64,000 nucleotides of DNA from Corynebacterium kroppenstedtii DSM 44385 (GCF_000023145.1 NC_012704.1:682001-746000); one strand, 5' to 3'; counted from the stretch's first letter, positions 48,069 through 58,225 are shown. The notes: generated from the letters alone by a model not told the origin. Numbers and translations: made by a program.

Positions 48069-49004
48069 TTATTCACATACCTGATGAATCGTGCGCGTTA
48101 ACCGCGCATCAACATCACCCGGCGCTTCGAATGCCTCGGTCGGCACGCGGTGCCGGAGCGCCGCGAGAGCCACCGCGCCAACATCTTCCCTGGCCACAGT
48201 GTCGTTACCGTGGAGCGCAGCTCGCGCACGTGCGGCACGGGTAATAACCAGCTCGCCACGATGCCCCACGCATCCCGTTTCGGTACAGACCTCAACCGCA
48301 GTGAGCACGGCATCTTCACTGAGCTCAATATCACGGACGCGGTCACGCGCCTGCTCAATAGACGTGGCTAGCTCCTGCTCTTCCTCCTGGGCGTCATCAA
48401 GAAAAGCCTCAGGGTCAGCGTCGAAGGCAAGCCGCTCGCGAACAATAGTCATACGCTCAGTCGGGTCGGTAAGAGTGTCCACGCGCAAGGCCAGGCCGAA
48501 TCGGTCCTGCAATTGTGGCCGTAAATCGCCCTCTTCAGGATTGCCCGACCCCACCAGCACAAATCGCGCCGGGTGCGTGTGACTAATGCCGTCGCGCTCC
48601 ACAATGTTGACCCCGGACGCCGCGACATCGAGCAAGACATCCACCAAGTGGTCGTCGAGCAGATTAATTTCGTCGATATAGAGGAACCCATTGTTGGCGT
48701 CGGCCAATAATCCCGGGCGGAACCGCGCCTCGCCAGTGGTGAGTGCGGCGTCGATATCGAGCGATCCGATCAGGCGGTCTTCAGTCACGCCGAGGGGGAC
48801 GTCGATAACCGGTGTGTGTCCGGACGAACCTTCACCATGTTGTGACAGCAATTGCCCTAATGCGCGGACCGTCGTCGTTTTCCCTGTTCCTCGGTCTCCG
48901 AAAGCGAGCACGCCGCCGATACCGGGATTGATGGCGCAGAGGATCAGTGCTTCTTTGAGCTCATCTTGTCCGTGGATGTGTGTAAACGGATAGACGCGGT
49001 TCAT
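48069..49004 (-). CDS. Chelatase subunit ChlI-like AAA ATPase
   Basis: A 311-residue AAA+ ATPase of the magnesium/cobalt chelatase I type. Walker A is GDRGTGKTTT near residues 36-45, Walker B is FLYIDEINLL near 108-117, and VGSGNPEEGDLRPQLQDRFGL near 150-170 includes sensor 1 and the arginine finger. The I-type insertion SGVNIVERDGISHTHPARF is present. In organisms without chlorophyll it serves cobalt insertion together with CobN and a ChlD protein. The gene lies 20 bases after cobN. Confidence 0.92.
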   Translation of the reverse strand: MNRVYPFTHIHGQDELKEALILCAINPGIGGVLAFGDRGTGKTTTVRALGQLLSQHGEGSSGHTPVIDVPLGVTEDRLIGSLDIDAALTTGEARFRPGLLADANNGFLYIDEINLLDDHLVDVLLDVAASGVNIVERDGISHTHPARFVLVGSGNPEEGDLRPQLQDRFGLALRVDTLTDPTERMTIVRERLAFDADPEAFLDDAQEEEQELATSIEQARDRVRDIELSEDAVLTAVEVCTETGCVGHRGELVITRAARARAALHGNDTVAREDVGAVALAALRHRVPTEAFEAPGDVDARLTRTIHQVCE

Positions 49005-49024
49005 TCGGTTACCTACGATTCGCG

Positions 49025-52000
49025 TTAGTGCCGGGCGGAAGACATCGGAGTAACACCTTCGACGGTCGCATCCAGGCTATCTGAAATATCTTCCAACTGG
49101 TCAAGCACATCATCGTCCGCCTCCCACAGACCACGGTCCGCGGCCTCAAGCAGACGCTCCGTCATTGAGAGAACGGCCGCAGGATTGTGCTCGGCTAACC
49201 GATCGCGCATGTCATCGTCGGTAATAAATGTGGACGCAGTTCGGTCAAAAACCCAATTATCGACGACGCGGGCCGTAGCCTGCATACCGAACGTGTTCTC
49301 AAAACGGGACCGGATGTTCGCCACACCCTGATAACCGTGCCTGAGCTGTGCCTCATACCAGGCGGGATTGAGCAGACGCGTCCGCGACTCCAACCTCATC
49401 GCATCATCCAGAGACTCAACATTGGTCTCATGCTGCCACGCGTGAGAAACCTTCGCGGACGGGCGCGCACCCGAAACCGTCTCGACGACGCTGGACACCC
49501 CGCCCAGGAACTCGAAATAATGGTCGACGCCGGCCAATGAAATCTCCGTCGAATCCACATTCTGGAATGTGGCGGAAACGCGAGACAAACTGGACTCGAG
49601 GAGGGCCCGGTTCTCTTTGCCCTTAACGTGCTTGCCCCACGCGTGACCCATGCGATGCAGATACACCTCGGCCAAATCGGAATTGTCATCCCACTCCGAC
49701 GACTGCACGAGCTTGTTGACGCCGGTCCCATAATTGCCCGGCGCGGTCGCATAAATGCGGTTCGCGGCCGAATCCAGGTCCAGGCCAAGCTCTTCCGCCT
49801 GTTGCATGGCGTGGGCGCGGACGGGGTTGTCCTCTGGTTCTTCGGGTAGCGACGCGATCGCGTGGATAGCGTCGTCAAGCAGTTCCATGGGGCCCGCAAG
49901 AAGGTCGCGACCGACGCCCGACATGGTGCAGACGACGTCGACGCGGGGGCGGCCCAGCTCATCGAGGGGAACGATCCGGAATCGGCTCACGCGTCCCCGT
50001 TCATCGGTGAGAGGCTCTGCCCCGATCAGGTGAAATGCTTGCGCGATGCCCTCGCCATTGGTTTTGACGTTGTCCATTCCCCAGATCACCATGGCGATAG
50101 ATTCGGGGTAGTGGCCTTCTTCCTGCCGTAATTGTTCGACGAGTGCGTCGGCGGTGGCGGCGCCGCGCCGGGCCGCGGTGGGGGTGGGCATGGTGGCTGG
50201 GTCGGCGCCATGTGTGTTCCGGCCGGTGGGGAGCGATTCGGGGCGTGACGCGGGTTCTCCGCCGGGCGCGGGTGGGATGTACGCCCCGGATAGCGCAGCG
50301 AGGAGGCCATCGGTTTCCTTCGAGGACGTTAACTGGGAGTGGAGCCGACGGAGGTGTCGGAACCACGACGCTGGGGTTGCGTTTGCGGGCTCTGAGCCGT
50401 TTGCGGTCTTCGCGTCGCTTGTGGTCTTCGCGTCATTATCGAATGCGCCCGCCACGAGCGAAGTGAATCGCGCGAAATCATCATTGACGACAGCGTCGAC
50501 GGCCTCCGTGATGTGTTCTTCGTCCAGGTGATCAGCAAGTGGATCGGACGTCGCCAACGGATAAGTGCAGGCGAGGCTCAGTATCCGCGCGGTTTTGTCC
50601 TGGCTGAGAGGTTCGCCGAGTGTGTGGAGACCTTCTGGAATAGGGGTACGGCGGATTCGCTCTGCGATAGCGGAAACGTGACTGACCCATTCGTGCCAGG
50701 GGTTATGCGAACCGTCGTCTTCGCCGTGTTCCACCTTTCCCGCATCGGCGCTGTTAGGCGGGGGACAGTCGGTCAGATCAGCTTCGGCGGCCAGCGTCAC
50801 CAATTCAGAATAGGTGTCAGCATTCAGCTCCACCGAGCCATCCTTTGCCGACGTCAACAGCCGGAACGCTTCCTCGGCGGCAGCGGCCAGGGCACCATGG
50901 AGGCCAGCGTCGATAAGTTGAGGAGTGAGGTAGCTGACCAAACCGGCGAAGGATCGACGTTTCGCGATCGTGCCCTCAGCGGGGTTGCTCATCGCGTACA
51001 AATACGAGTGCGGGACGCTGCCGGTGAGGAGCAGCGGCCAGTCGTCCCTGGTCAGCCCGGTTGAACGCCCGGGCATGAATTCCAGAGCCCCATGGGTACC
51101 CCAGTGGAGCATGACGTCGTGGCTGAATTCGTGTTCGAGCCAGAGGTAATAGGCGGCGAAAGAATGCGAGGGGGAGGCCTCGGGCGCCATGAGGACGTTG
51201 AGGGGGTCGGCAACATCGCCAAAATCCGGTTGGACGCCGATGAACACATTGCCAAGGCGCACGCCGCGGACGAAGAGTTCGCGGCCGTCTGTGTCGATCA
51301 TTCCCGGGGTTCGCGTCCATAGTCGGTCGATCCGGCTGACCTGCGACGACGTTAACGCCTCGTTGTACTCGGTGGCGGGCCATGTTGCTGCGACATGACA
51401 CGTGCTGCGGTTACCCGCGTCGGAATCAAAAAGGCTATCGACGAGGGCCTCCGGAGTTTGGGGGATGTCGACGGTATAGCCCTCCGCGCGGAGGTGGTGG
51501 AGGAAGTTCCACAGCGAGCGGAATACATCCAGGTGCGCGGCGGTACCGATTGTCCCGTCGGCGTCGTGGCCAAAAATGGTGATGGAGAGTTTTCGTTGTT
51601 CCGCGGGCAGGCGGCGAAGTGCCACGGTTCTGATGGTGCGGTTCACCACGAGTGCGCACATGTAGGGGTCGGGGAGCATTCGCTCGACGGCGAGGCGTGG
51701 GTCTGCAGCGTGATCGGGGTCGTCGGTTTCAACGGCCGGGATGCCGCGCCCACCGATTACCCACGGCGCTAGCCCTGATTCGAATTCAGGAATAGCGATA
51801 TTCATTGATACCTGCCCTGCTGTCAGGCCAGGCAGATCAGACGTTTGCCACCGGTCCAAGGCCATCCGCAAGAGGGGGACCGGGGTGATCATGGGAACGC
51901 CTGTCTCCGTGAGGAATTCGACGCCATTATCGACACGGGGATTCGCGTGCGTTCCCGCAAGCGTGAAACCGGTGAGGTTCATCCACGCGTCCACGGCCGG

Positions 52001-52795
52001 TGGAGGTTCGACGCCATCGGGCACGTCGGTGGGATCTCCTGCCCACACGATGGCTGTAGCGCCACTGGCCTCAACGAGTTTCGCGATATATGAGGCCGCG
52101 AGGGTGTCGTGGCTGGCAACCTGGAAAGGGCTGGCGGCAATCCCAATGCGTACGCCTTCAGGAGCGTGAACGATGTGGGGGCGGTCATCTCCATCGGCCG
52201 AAGTTTCCCCACCGGTCGGAGTTTCCCCATCGGCCGCCCTCACGGCATATCCGCAGGCCCGCAAGAGGTCATCGTCGTCAAGAGAAATGATGCCGTGCGG
52301 GCGAGACTGTGCGAGAGAACCGGGATCGGGAGCCCCGGCTAAGACTGTTTGGACCAGACGGATGGCGTGGCACATTCCACCGGGCGTGAGTTGCCGGAGC
52401 GCTTCCCGCAGACTCGCTGTGATTCCTGGCCGTGGTGAGGTTGCCCGGTCAACAATGGGGTCGGCACAAGGCACGGATGCGGAGACCACGAATGCACGCC
52501 CAGACTTGTGCGCTTCCTCGATGGCCGTATCAAGGGCCGCCCCCAGAGCGTCGATATCCTCCGGTGTCATCGGACCTTGCAGGAACACAGCATCGGCAGC
52601 AGCCAGTTCTGCATCAAGATCGTCCGCGGTTGCCAGCGTCCCGGCATCGAAAGGCCGGTGACGTAAATCAACAGCCCCAGCGCTCTCGTCGTCAGGGCTC
52701 GCGGTGTCTGCAGCAAACTTTTCGCGGAATTCGTCCCATGCGGAGTGCATAGTGAGCGCAATGGACCCACCGAATCCGAGAAAAAGAATGCGCAT
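49025..52795 (-). CDS. cobN: Cobaltochelatase large subunit CobN
   Basis: A 1256-residue catalytic subunit that inserts cobalt into hydrogenobyrinate a,c-diamide in the aerobic cobalamin pathway. Characteristic regions are LWLEHEFSHDVMLHWGTHGALEFMPGRSTGL, AFLIG-type segments near the middle, ESIAMVIWGMDNVKTNGEGIAQAFHLIGAEP, and GNYGTGVNKLVQSSEWDDNSDLAEVY, the last with MGHAWGKHVKG. Its length matches CobN (1200-1300) and not the longer BchH. It is followed by chlI- and chlD-like genes, which replace CobS/CobT in many actinobacteria. No other cobalamin gene and no B12 riboswitch are visible nearby, so the pathway context is incomplete. Confidence 0.95.
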   Translation of the reverse strand: MRILFLGFGGSIALTMHSAWDEFREKFAADTASPDDESAGAVDLRHRPFDAGTLATADDLDAELAAADAVFLQGPMTPEDIDALGAALDTAIEEAHKSGRAFVVSASVPCADPIVDRATSPRPGITASLREALRQLTPGGMCHAIRLVQTVLAGAPDPGSLAQSRPHGIISLDDDDLLRACGYAVRAADGETPTGGETSADGDDRPHIVHAPEGVRIGIAASPFQVASHDTLAASYIAKLVEASGATAIVWAGDPTDVPDGVEPPPAVDAWMNLTGFTLAGTHANPRVDNGVEFLTETGVPMITPVPLLRMALDRWQTSDLPGLTAGQVSMNIAIPEFESGLAPWVIGGRGIPAVETDDPDHAADPRLAVERMLPDPYMCALVVNRTIRTVALRRLPAEQRKLSITIFGHDADGTIGTAAHLDVFRSLWNFLHHLRAEGYTVDIPQTPEALVDSLFDSDAGNRSTCHVAATWPATEYNEALTSSQVSRIDRLWTRTPGMIDTDGRELFVRGVRLGNVFIGVQPDFGDVADPLNVLMAPEASPSHSFAAYYLWLEHEFSHDVMLHWGTHGALEFMPGRSTGLTRDDWPLLLTGSVPHSYLYAMSNPAEGTIAKRRSFAGLVSYLTPQLIDAGLHGALAAAAEEAFRLLTSAKDGSVELNADTYSELVTLAAEADLTDCPPPNSADAGKVEHGEDDGSHNPWHEWVSHVSAIAERIRRTPIPEGLHTLGEPLSQDKTARILSLACTYPLATSDPLADHLDEEHITEAVDAVVNDDFARFTSLVAGAFDNDAKTTSDAKTANGSEPANATPASWFRHLRRLHSQLTSSKETDGLLAALSGAYIPPAPGGEPASRPESLPTGRNTHGADPATMPTPTAARRGAATADALVEQLRQEEGHYPESIAMVIWGMDNVKTNGEGIAQAFHLIGAEPLTDERGRVSRFRIVPLDELGRPRVDVVCTMSGVGRDLLAGPMELLDDAIHAIASLPEEPEDNPVRAHAMQQAEELGLDLDSAANRIYATAPGNYGTGVNKLVQSSEWDDNSDLAEVYLHRMGHAWGKHVKGKENRALLESSLSRVSATFQNVDSTEISLAGVDHYFEFLGGVSSVVETVSGARPSAKVSHAWQHETNVESLDDAMRLESRTRLLNPAWYEAQLRHGYQGVANIRSRFENTFGMQATARVVDNWVFDRTASTFITDDDMRDRLAEHNPAAVLSMTERLLEAADRGLWEADDDVLDQLEDISDSLDATVEGVTPMSSARH

Positions 52796-53003
52796 GACAG
52801 TGTCCTAACAAGAAGTTGGCGTGACAACGAACCGAGAACGAACCAAGGCTGTACCACCACACAGCATAGGAAAGATGAAAGGGATGGGGGGAGGTGGTAG
52901 CCTGAGCACGATTCGCACGTTCGGGTGCCCCATTGTGTGACCGGTGGAGATGCCGCGTCACGCTCGCTCATCGCCCTTGACCTACGGTGAGCTTTTCTAC
53001 CCC

Positions 53004-53008
53004 AGGAG
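53004..53008 (+). promoter_or_regulatory. Ribosome binding site that decides the typA start
   Basis: AGGAG lies ten bases before GTG 53019, which gives the standard TypA N-terminus. Confidence 0.6.
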
Positions 53009-53018
53009 ATTTTGCTCA

Positions 53019-54941
53019 GTGAGCCATCCAGAGTTTCGCAATGTTGCCATTGTCGCCCACGTTGACCATGGCAAAACCACACTTGTTGATGCCATGCTTC
53101 AGCAGTCAGGCGTGTTCGGCGATCATGACGAGGTCGTCGACCGGGTCATGGACTCGGGGGATTTGGAGAAGGAAAAGGGTATCACCATCCTCGCCAAGAA
53201 TACGGCTATCCATCGCAAGGGGATGGGCAAAGATGGCACCGATTTGATCATCAACGTCATCGACACCCCTGGCCACGCCGACTTCGGCGGTGAGGTTGAG
53301 CGCGGACTGTCCATGGTTGACGGTGTTGTCCTCCTTATCGACGCTTCCGAGGGGCCCCTTCCTCAGACGCGTTTCGTATTGGGCAAGGCGCTGGAAGCGA
53401 AGATGCCCGTCATCATCGTCGTCAATAAAACCGACCGTCCCGACGCTCGTATCGACGAGGTTGTCGACGAAGCCCAGGACCTTTTGCTCGAACTGGCCGC
53501 GTCCTTGGATGACCCGGAGGCGCAGGAAGCCGCCGAAAAGAACCTGGAGCTGCCCGTACTGTATGCGTCCGGTCGCGCCGGGAAGGCGTCCACGGAAAAC
53601 CCCGGCAACGGAAATGTCCCGGAGGCCGAGGATCTGCAGGATCTCTTTAACGTGTTGTACGACGTGTTGCCGGAGCCCTCTGCTGAGATCGACGCTCCTT
53701 TGCAGGCACACGTCACCAACTTGGACTCCTCCTCGTTCCTTGGACGCATCGGCCTCGTGCGCGTGTTCCGCGGCATCCTGAAGAAGGGCCAGCAGGTCGC
53801 CTGGATTCACCACGATAGCGACGGAAACCCGCACACCAAGACCGCGAAAATTTCGGAACTTCTGCGCCAGGACGGCGTGAAGCGCGTCCCCACCGACCAG
53901 GTCATCGCGGGCGACATCGGAGCCGTCGCTGGTATCGACGAAATCATGATTGGCGACACCCTCGCGGATCCAGAGCACCCCGAAGCAATGCCGCCGATCA
54001 CCGTCGACGAGCCAGCGATCTCGATGACCATCGGTGTGAACACCTCGCCCTTGGCCGGTCGTGGTGGTGGCGACAAACTCACCGCTCGGCTGGTGAAGTC
54101 CCGCCTGGAGCAAGAACTCATCGGTAACGTTTCGTTGAAAGTCTTGCCGACCGAGCGCCCAGATGCGTGGGAGGTTCAAGGCCGCGGAGAAATGGCACTA
54201 TCCGTGCTGGTAGAAACCATGCGCCGCGAAGGCTTCGAGCTGACCGTCGGCAAGCCACAAGTGGTGACCCGCACCATCGACGGCACACTGCACGAGCCCT
54301 TCGAACACCTCGTTATCGACGTCCCGTCCGAGCACCAAGGTGCTGTTACGCAGCTCATGGCCTCTCGTAAGGGCACGATGCTGTCCATGGACAACGGTGC
54401 CGGCGGGTGGATCCGCATGGAATACTCCGTGCCTGCTCGTGGGCTCATTGGATTCCGGACCACGTTCATGACGGAAACCCGCGGTACCGGTATCGCGAAC
54501 TCCTACAGCGACGGCTACAAGCCGTGGGCCGGCGACATTAAAGACCGTGCGTCGGGATCCTTGGTTGCTGACCGCGCCGGGCAGATCACCGCCTACGCCT
54601 TGCAGCAGCTGGCTGACCGCGGTCAGTTCTTCGTCGAACCTGGTGTTGAGGCCTACGAAGGCATGGTTGTTGGCGCGAATAACCGCGAAGAAGACATGGA
54701 CGTCAACATCACCAAGGAAAAGAAGCTGACCAACATGCGTTCCGCGACGGCGGAAACGACGGTCACGCTGGCCAAAGCGCATACCCTTTCCTTGGACGAG
54801 GCCATGGAGTTCTGTGGTGGCGACGAATGTGTCGAGGCCACACCGAAGAACATCCGTGTGCGTAAAGTGATCTTGGACGCCAAAGAACGAGGACGCGCTG
54901 CTGCGCACGCTAAGCAGAAAGCGAAGCAGGGCAAGAAATAA
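53019..54941 (+). CDS. typA: Translational GTPase TypA/BipA
   Basis: A 640-residue ribosome-associated GTPase. G1 is AHVDHGKTTLV near residues 12-22, G3 is DTPGHADFGG near 80, and G4 is NKTDRPDAR near 134. EF-G-like domains follow, and the C-terminal domain includes NREEDMDVNITKEKKLTNMRSA, the TypA-specific signature. It assists 50S assembly and stress adaptation. A reading from 52944 adds 25 unrelated residues. It is the first of a plus-strand block that runs through to dapC and is typical of corynebacteria. Confidence 0.97.
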   Translation: MSHPEFRNVAIVAHVDHGKTTLVDAMLQQSGVFGDHDEVVDRVMDSGDLEKEKGITILAKNTAIHRKGMGKDGTDLIINVIDTPGHADFGGEVERGLSMVDGVVLLIDASEGPLPQTRFVLGKALEAKMPVIIVVNKTDRPDARIDEVVDEAQDLLLELAASLDDPEAQEAAEKNLELPVLYASGRAGKASTENPGNGNVPEAEDLQDLFNVLYDVLPEPSAEIDAPLQAHVTNLDSSSFLGRIGLVRVFRGILKKGQQVAWIHHDSDGNPHTKTAKISELLRQDGVKRVPTDQVIAGDIGAVAGIDEIMIGDTLADPEHPEAMPPITVDEPAISMTIGVNTSPLAGRGGGDKLTARLVKSRLEQELIGNVSLKVLPTERPDAWEVQGRGEMALSVLVETMRREGFELTVGKPQVVTRTIDGTLHEPFEHLVIDVPSEHQGAVTQLMASRKGTMLSMDNGAGGWIRMEYSVPARGLIGFRTTFMTETRGTGIANSYSDGYKPWAGDIKDRASGSLVADRAGQITAYALQQLADRGQFFVEPGVEAYEGMVVGANNREEDMDVNITKEKKLTNMRSATAETTVTLAKAHTLSLDEAMEFCGGDECVEATPKNIRVRKVILDAKERGRAAAHAKQKAKQGKK

Positions 54942-54971
54942 CGACGGTGGCCTTCATGGCCGCGATGGACA

Positions 54972-57026
54972 ATGAACACAACGCGTAAACGACATCGACC
55001 CACTCTGCGGGTGCGCTCCCATGCTCACCCGCGTGGTGTGACGTCCACTGCCGTGAGGGCTGTCGTGGCCACGGGCGTTGCTGTGGGGGTTGCGTCCACA
55101 TCGTTACTGGCTGGGTGTAGCGCGCGCCCCGGGTCGGCGCCCGTCGTCAATTCCGGTGACGGGAATAAAAACAATGCCGACACCGTGTCTCAGCAGTCGG
55201 AAAAGATCACGTTTGCGGTCAGTGATGTCAGCCCGGGGTTTAATCCGCATTTGGTTTCCGACGACACCCCGTTGGTCGATCACATGGCCTCACTGGTGCT
55301 GCCCAGCCCGTTCGTCGAAAAGGATGACGGGGAACTGGAGCTGAACCAGGATCTGCTTGATTCCGCCGATGTGGTGGAAGGCAGTGGCACAGGTTCCTCA
55401 GCATCGACGCCGTCGTCAGAATCGACGACGCCTTCTGGGGCAGCGTCGTCTCAGCCGTTTACGGTGCGCTATACCATCGCGTCGGATGCGCAGTGGTCGG
55501 ACGGCACTCCGATCACGGGGGCTGACTTTGAGTATTTGTGGAAGCAAATGATCTCGCAGCCTGGGGTGGAAGACCCGGCGGGGTATGAAGCCATCAGCAG
55601 CGTGACCTCGACGGAGAGTGGCCACCAGGTAGACGTCCATTTTGATCGGCCGTACGTGGCATGGCGGTCGCTGTTCACCAACCTGCTGCCCAGCCACCTG
55701 TATCGCTCATCCAGTAACTTCCAGACGATGTTGAGGGACTCGGTTCCTGTCTCGGGCAACCGATTTTCGGTGGAGTCGATTGATAGCGGCCGTGGCATTG
55801 TGACATTGGTCCGCAATGACCGCTATTGGGGAAGCAACCTGGCGAAGACGGACAAGATTGTCCTCCAGGCCCAGGACAATGCTGCTGAGGCCGCGGAAAT
55901 GTTGCGCAATGGTCAGGTCCAGGGGGCTGCGTTGCGTCCGAAAGCAACCACGCAGCTGTCGCTGGATTCGGTGCCGCACTCCGTGGTGCAGCTGTCGCCG
56001 AAAAACCGGTACCTCATGTTGTCGCTGAATACGGCCGCTCCGCATATGGATGATGTGGGGGAGCGCGCGCGAATACTCAACAGCGTTGATAGGGATACCG
56101 TTGCTCGTATCGCCGGGGAGCGGATGGAAGTGAGCGCGCCGCATGATGAGGCCACAATTTCGGGCACCTCTGTTCCCGGGTCGGGGTCCGCATTTCCATC
56201 GTTGTCTAGGCCCTTCCGGATCGCCGTTGATCAGTCGGATGACGCCGCAGTGACGGCCGCGCGAACGGTGGCGGACCAGCTCACCCAGGCCGGTTTTCCT
56301 GCGAAAGCACTCGTTATGCCGGCGCTGGACATCGTCGAATCTGTTCTCCCCCTTGGTCTTGCCGACGCGACCGTGGCGTGGCAGTCGGGCGATACCACCG
56401 CATCCGCGTTAGCCAGCCACTACGGCTGCACGTCGGCTGATCGCCCGTCGAAAGAGATGGACTCCGATAAGAGCTCGGAGTTGATAGAGCCGGAGAGCTC
56501 AACGCCGTCATCGCCATCGTCTGAACCACAACCGACGTCGGACAGTGCTGCGCCTAGTGCTACGGATACCGGGGATGCACGCAAGTCCATGGAGAAAAAG
56601 TACGCCCGAGCAGCCAATATGTCGGGGTTGTGTGATCCGGAGATCGATACCCAGGTGAGGGAAGCTGCCGAGGGGTTCGCCGATGTCAATGACACGAAGC
56701 AGAAGGTTATTGAGAAGGTGAATTCCCAGGCCGTCAGTCTGGCGTTGCTCCAGGACACCGAAGTGTTCGCGACGACTCCTGCTTTGGAGGCTCCTCGTTT
56801 GCCGCTGAAGTCGGGCGAACTCCCGACGACGGAACGCGGTGGAATTTTTGTCACGGCGCCTCTGTGGACGCGGAACGAAGACTACTCGGTGCTCCAGCCC
56901 GGCAGCAGCCCGACTACCGACAACAAAGGCGATACGGACGCCGAGAAGAAGAACGACAACGATAAAGCGGACGACAAAACAGACGAGAATAAGGACGACA
57001 AGGAGGATGCCTCCAGCAATGAGTGA
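54972..57026 (+). CDS. Extracellular solute-binding lipoprotein, peptide/nickel (SBP_bac_5) family
   Basis: A 684-residue binding protein of a peptide-type ABC transporter family. Signal peptide AVVATGVAVGVASTSLLAGC ends in the lipobox LAGC, placing the lipidated Cys near residue 49. Domain features are FTVRYTIASDAQWSDGTPITGADFEYLWKQM near 160-190, the classical opening of SBP_bac_5 proteins, and VTLVRNDRYWG near 275. The last 40 residues are an Asp/Lys/Asn-rich low-complexity tail. No permease or ATPase gene is adjacent, so its partner must be elsewhere or absent. Its end overlaps the mshB start by eight bases. Confidence 0.88.
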   Translation: MNTTRKRHRPTLRVRSHAHPRGVTSTAVRAVVATGVAVGVASTSLLAGCSARPGSAPVVNSGDGNKNNADTVSQQSEKITFAVSDVSPGFNPHLVSDDTPLVDHMASLVLPSPFVEKDDGELELNQDLLDSADVVEGSGTGSSASTPSSESTTPSGAASSQPFTVRYTIASDAQWSDGTPITGADFEYLWKQMISQPGVEDPAGYEAISSVTSTESGHQVDVHFDRPYVAWRSLFTNLLPSHLYRSSSNFQTMLRDSVPVSGNRFSVESIDSGRGIVTLVRNDRYWGSNLAKTDKIVLQAQDNAAEAAEMLRNGQVQGAALRPKATTQLSLDSVPHSVVQLSPKNRYLMLSLNTAAPHMDDVGERARILNSVDRDTVARIAGERMEVSAPHDEATISGTSVPGSGSAFPSLSRPFRIAVDQSDDAAVTAARTVADQLTQAGFPAKALVMPALDIVESVLPLGLADATVAWQSGDTTASALASHYGCTSADRPSKEMDSDKSSELIEPESSTPSSPSSEPQPTSDSAAPSATDTGDARKSMEKKYARAANMSGLCDPEIDTQVREAAEGFADVNDTKQKVIEKVNSQAVSLALLQDTEVFATTPALEAPRLPLKSGELPTTERGGIFVTAPLWTRNEDYSVLQPGSSPTTDNKGDTDAEKKNDNDKADDKTDENKDDKEDASSNE

Positions 57027-58212
57027 TTTGCGTGGCCTCCGAGTGATGGCCGTTCATGCCCACCCCGACGACGAAGCCCTGTGGACCGGTGGTTTATTAG
57101 CGCACCTGTCCCGGCGCGGCGCTGATGTTCGCGTGGTCACGTGCACGTTGGGGGAGCAAGGTGAGGTCATTGGAGAGCCGATGCAGGGCCTCATTGCTGA
57201 CGAAGCCGACATGTTGGGCGGCTTTCGTTATCGGGAGCTTGAGGATTCGCTCCGGATCCTGGGCGTGAATGGTGTTCACCATCGCCCCTGTGTGTTGGGC
57301 GGTGTGGGTTGCTGGCGGGACTCGGGGATGGTGGGAACGCCGTCGGCGGATCACCCGCGCGCATTCGTGAAGTCCGGGCAGCAGGCTGTTGATGCGCTCA
57401 AGGCCCTGATGAGCGAGTTCTGCCCCGACATCGTGGTCACTTATGGGCCTGATGGTGGTTACGGGCATCCCGATCATATCCGTGCTCATGAGATCACTCA
57501 TGCAGCTGTTGCAGAGCTGCCCCATACGTCCGCGCCTGAATTAGGTGGCGATAATACGGATCTGTTCTCTGCAGTTCTGGCACGCCGTCACGGTGGCCGC
57601 GAGACTTCTGCGGACCATGGCATTCCGGATCCTGTTGTTCTTTGGGCAGTCCGTGGCGAAACAGCTCTCAAACAGGCGGGTCGCGCGATCTCTCGTATTC
57701 CTGATGGATGGGTTGCCCCCAGCGGGATGGATTTCAGTTTTGTCGACGGCGCCGCGGGGGCCGTCGACTCTGCGTCCTCGGAGAAAACCCCGGACAAGAT
57801 CACTGAGCCAGATCTTGCCTTCGTCCCCGACGATCTGGTGGACCTCGCCGTGCAGTTGAGTGATGCGGATATCGAGGCGCAGGCCAATGCGATGGCTGCT
57901 CATGCCACGCAATTGTGGATCGCCGATGGCCGGCAGAGCTGGACAAACCCCGAATCCGCATGGGCGGTCAGCGATCCCACTGTGGCCCCGAAGGTATTTG
58001 CACTCTCCAACCGTATTGCTCAACCGCTGATGAGAGAAGAACACTATGTGGTGGCGTACGGTGGAAGCGGCCCGTGGGCGAAAACCACACCGGCCCGCTA
58101 CGCGTATGATTCCTCAGTCGTGCGCGCACGAGGACGGAGTGCGTTTTCATTAGATCAGGCAGATGAGGGAGCAGCACACGATACATCCGAGCAGTCTGGT
58201 CAGCGTCGATAA
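57019..58212 (+). CDS. mshB: N-acetyl-1-D-myo-inositol-2-amino-2-deoxy-alpha-D-glucopyranoside deacetylase MshB
   Basis: A 397-residue zinc deacetylase of the LmbE family, the second-stage enzyme of mycothiol synthesis. VMAVHAHPDDEALWTGG near residues 9-25 supplies the zinc-binding His-Pro-Asp-Asp, and YGPDGGYGHPDHIRAHEITH near 142-161 the second zinc His and catalytic region. The C-terminal half, FALSNRIAQPLMREEHYV, separates it from the related Mca. It is longer than MshB of mycobacteria (about 300) because of an insertion near 240-300 and a C-terminal extension. ATG 57019 has AGGAGG 12 bases upstream, inside the preceding gene. Confidence 0.93.
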   Translation: MSDLRGLRVMAVHAHPDDEALWTGGLLAHLSRRGADVRVVTCTLGEQGEVIGEPMQGLIADEADMLGGFRYRELEDSLRILGVNGVHHRPCVLGGVGCWRDSGMVGTPSADHPRAFVKSGQQAVDALKALMSEFCPDIVVTYGPDGGYGHPDHIRAHEITHAAVAELPHTSAPELGGDNTDLFSAVLARRHGGRETSADHGIPDPVVLWAVRGETALKQAGRAISRIPDGWVAPSGMDFSFVDGAAGAVDSASSEKTPDKITEPDLAFVPDDLVDLAVQLSDADIEAQANAMAAHATQLWIADGRQSWTNPESAWAVSDPTVAPKVFALSNRIAQPLMREEHYVVAYGGSGPWAKTTPARYAYDSSVVRARGRSAFSLDQADEGAAHDTSEQSGQRR

Positions 58213-58225
58213 GCGGGGAAGAACT

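Noticed and set aside
52796..53018. Possible cobalamin riboswitch before cobN
   Set aside because: No B12-box or GCCACTG-like core was found on either strand.
53106..54179. Long open frame of 357 codons antisense to typA
   Set aside because: Shadow frame caused by codon bias of typA; no ribosome binding site and no recognisable protein.
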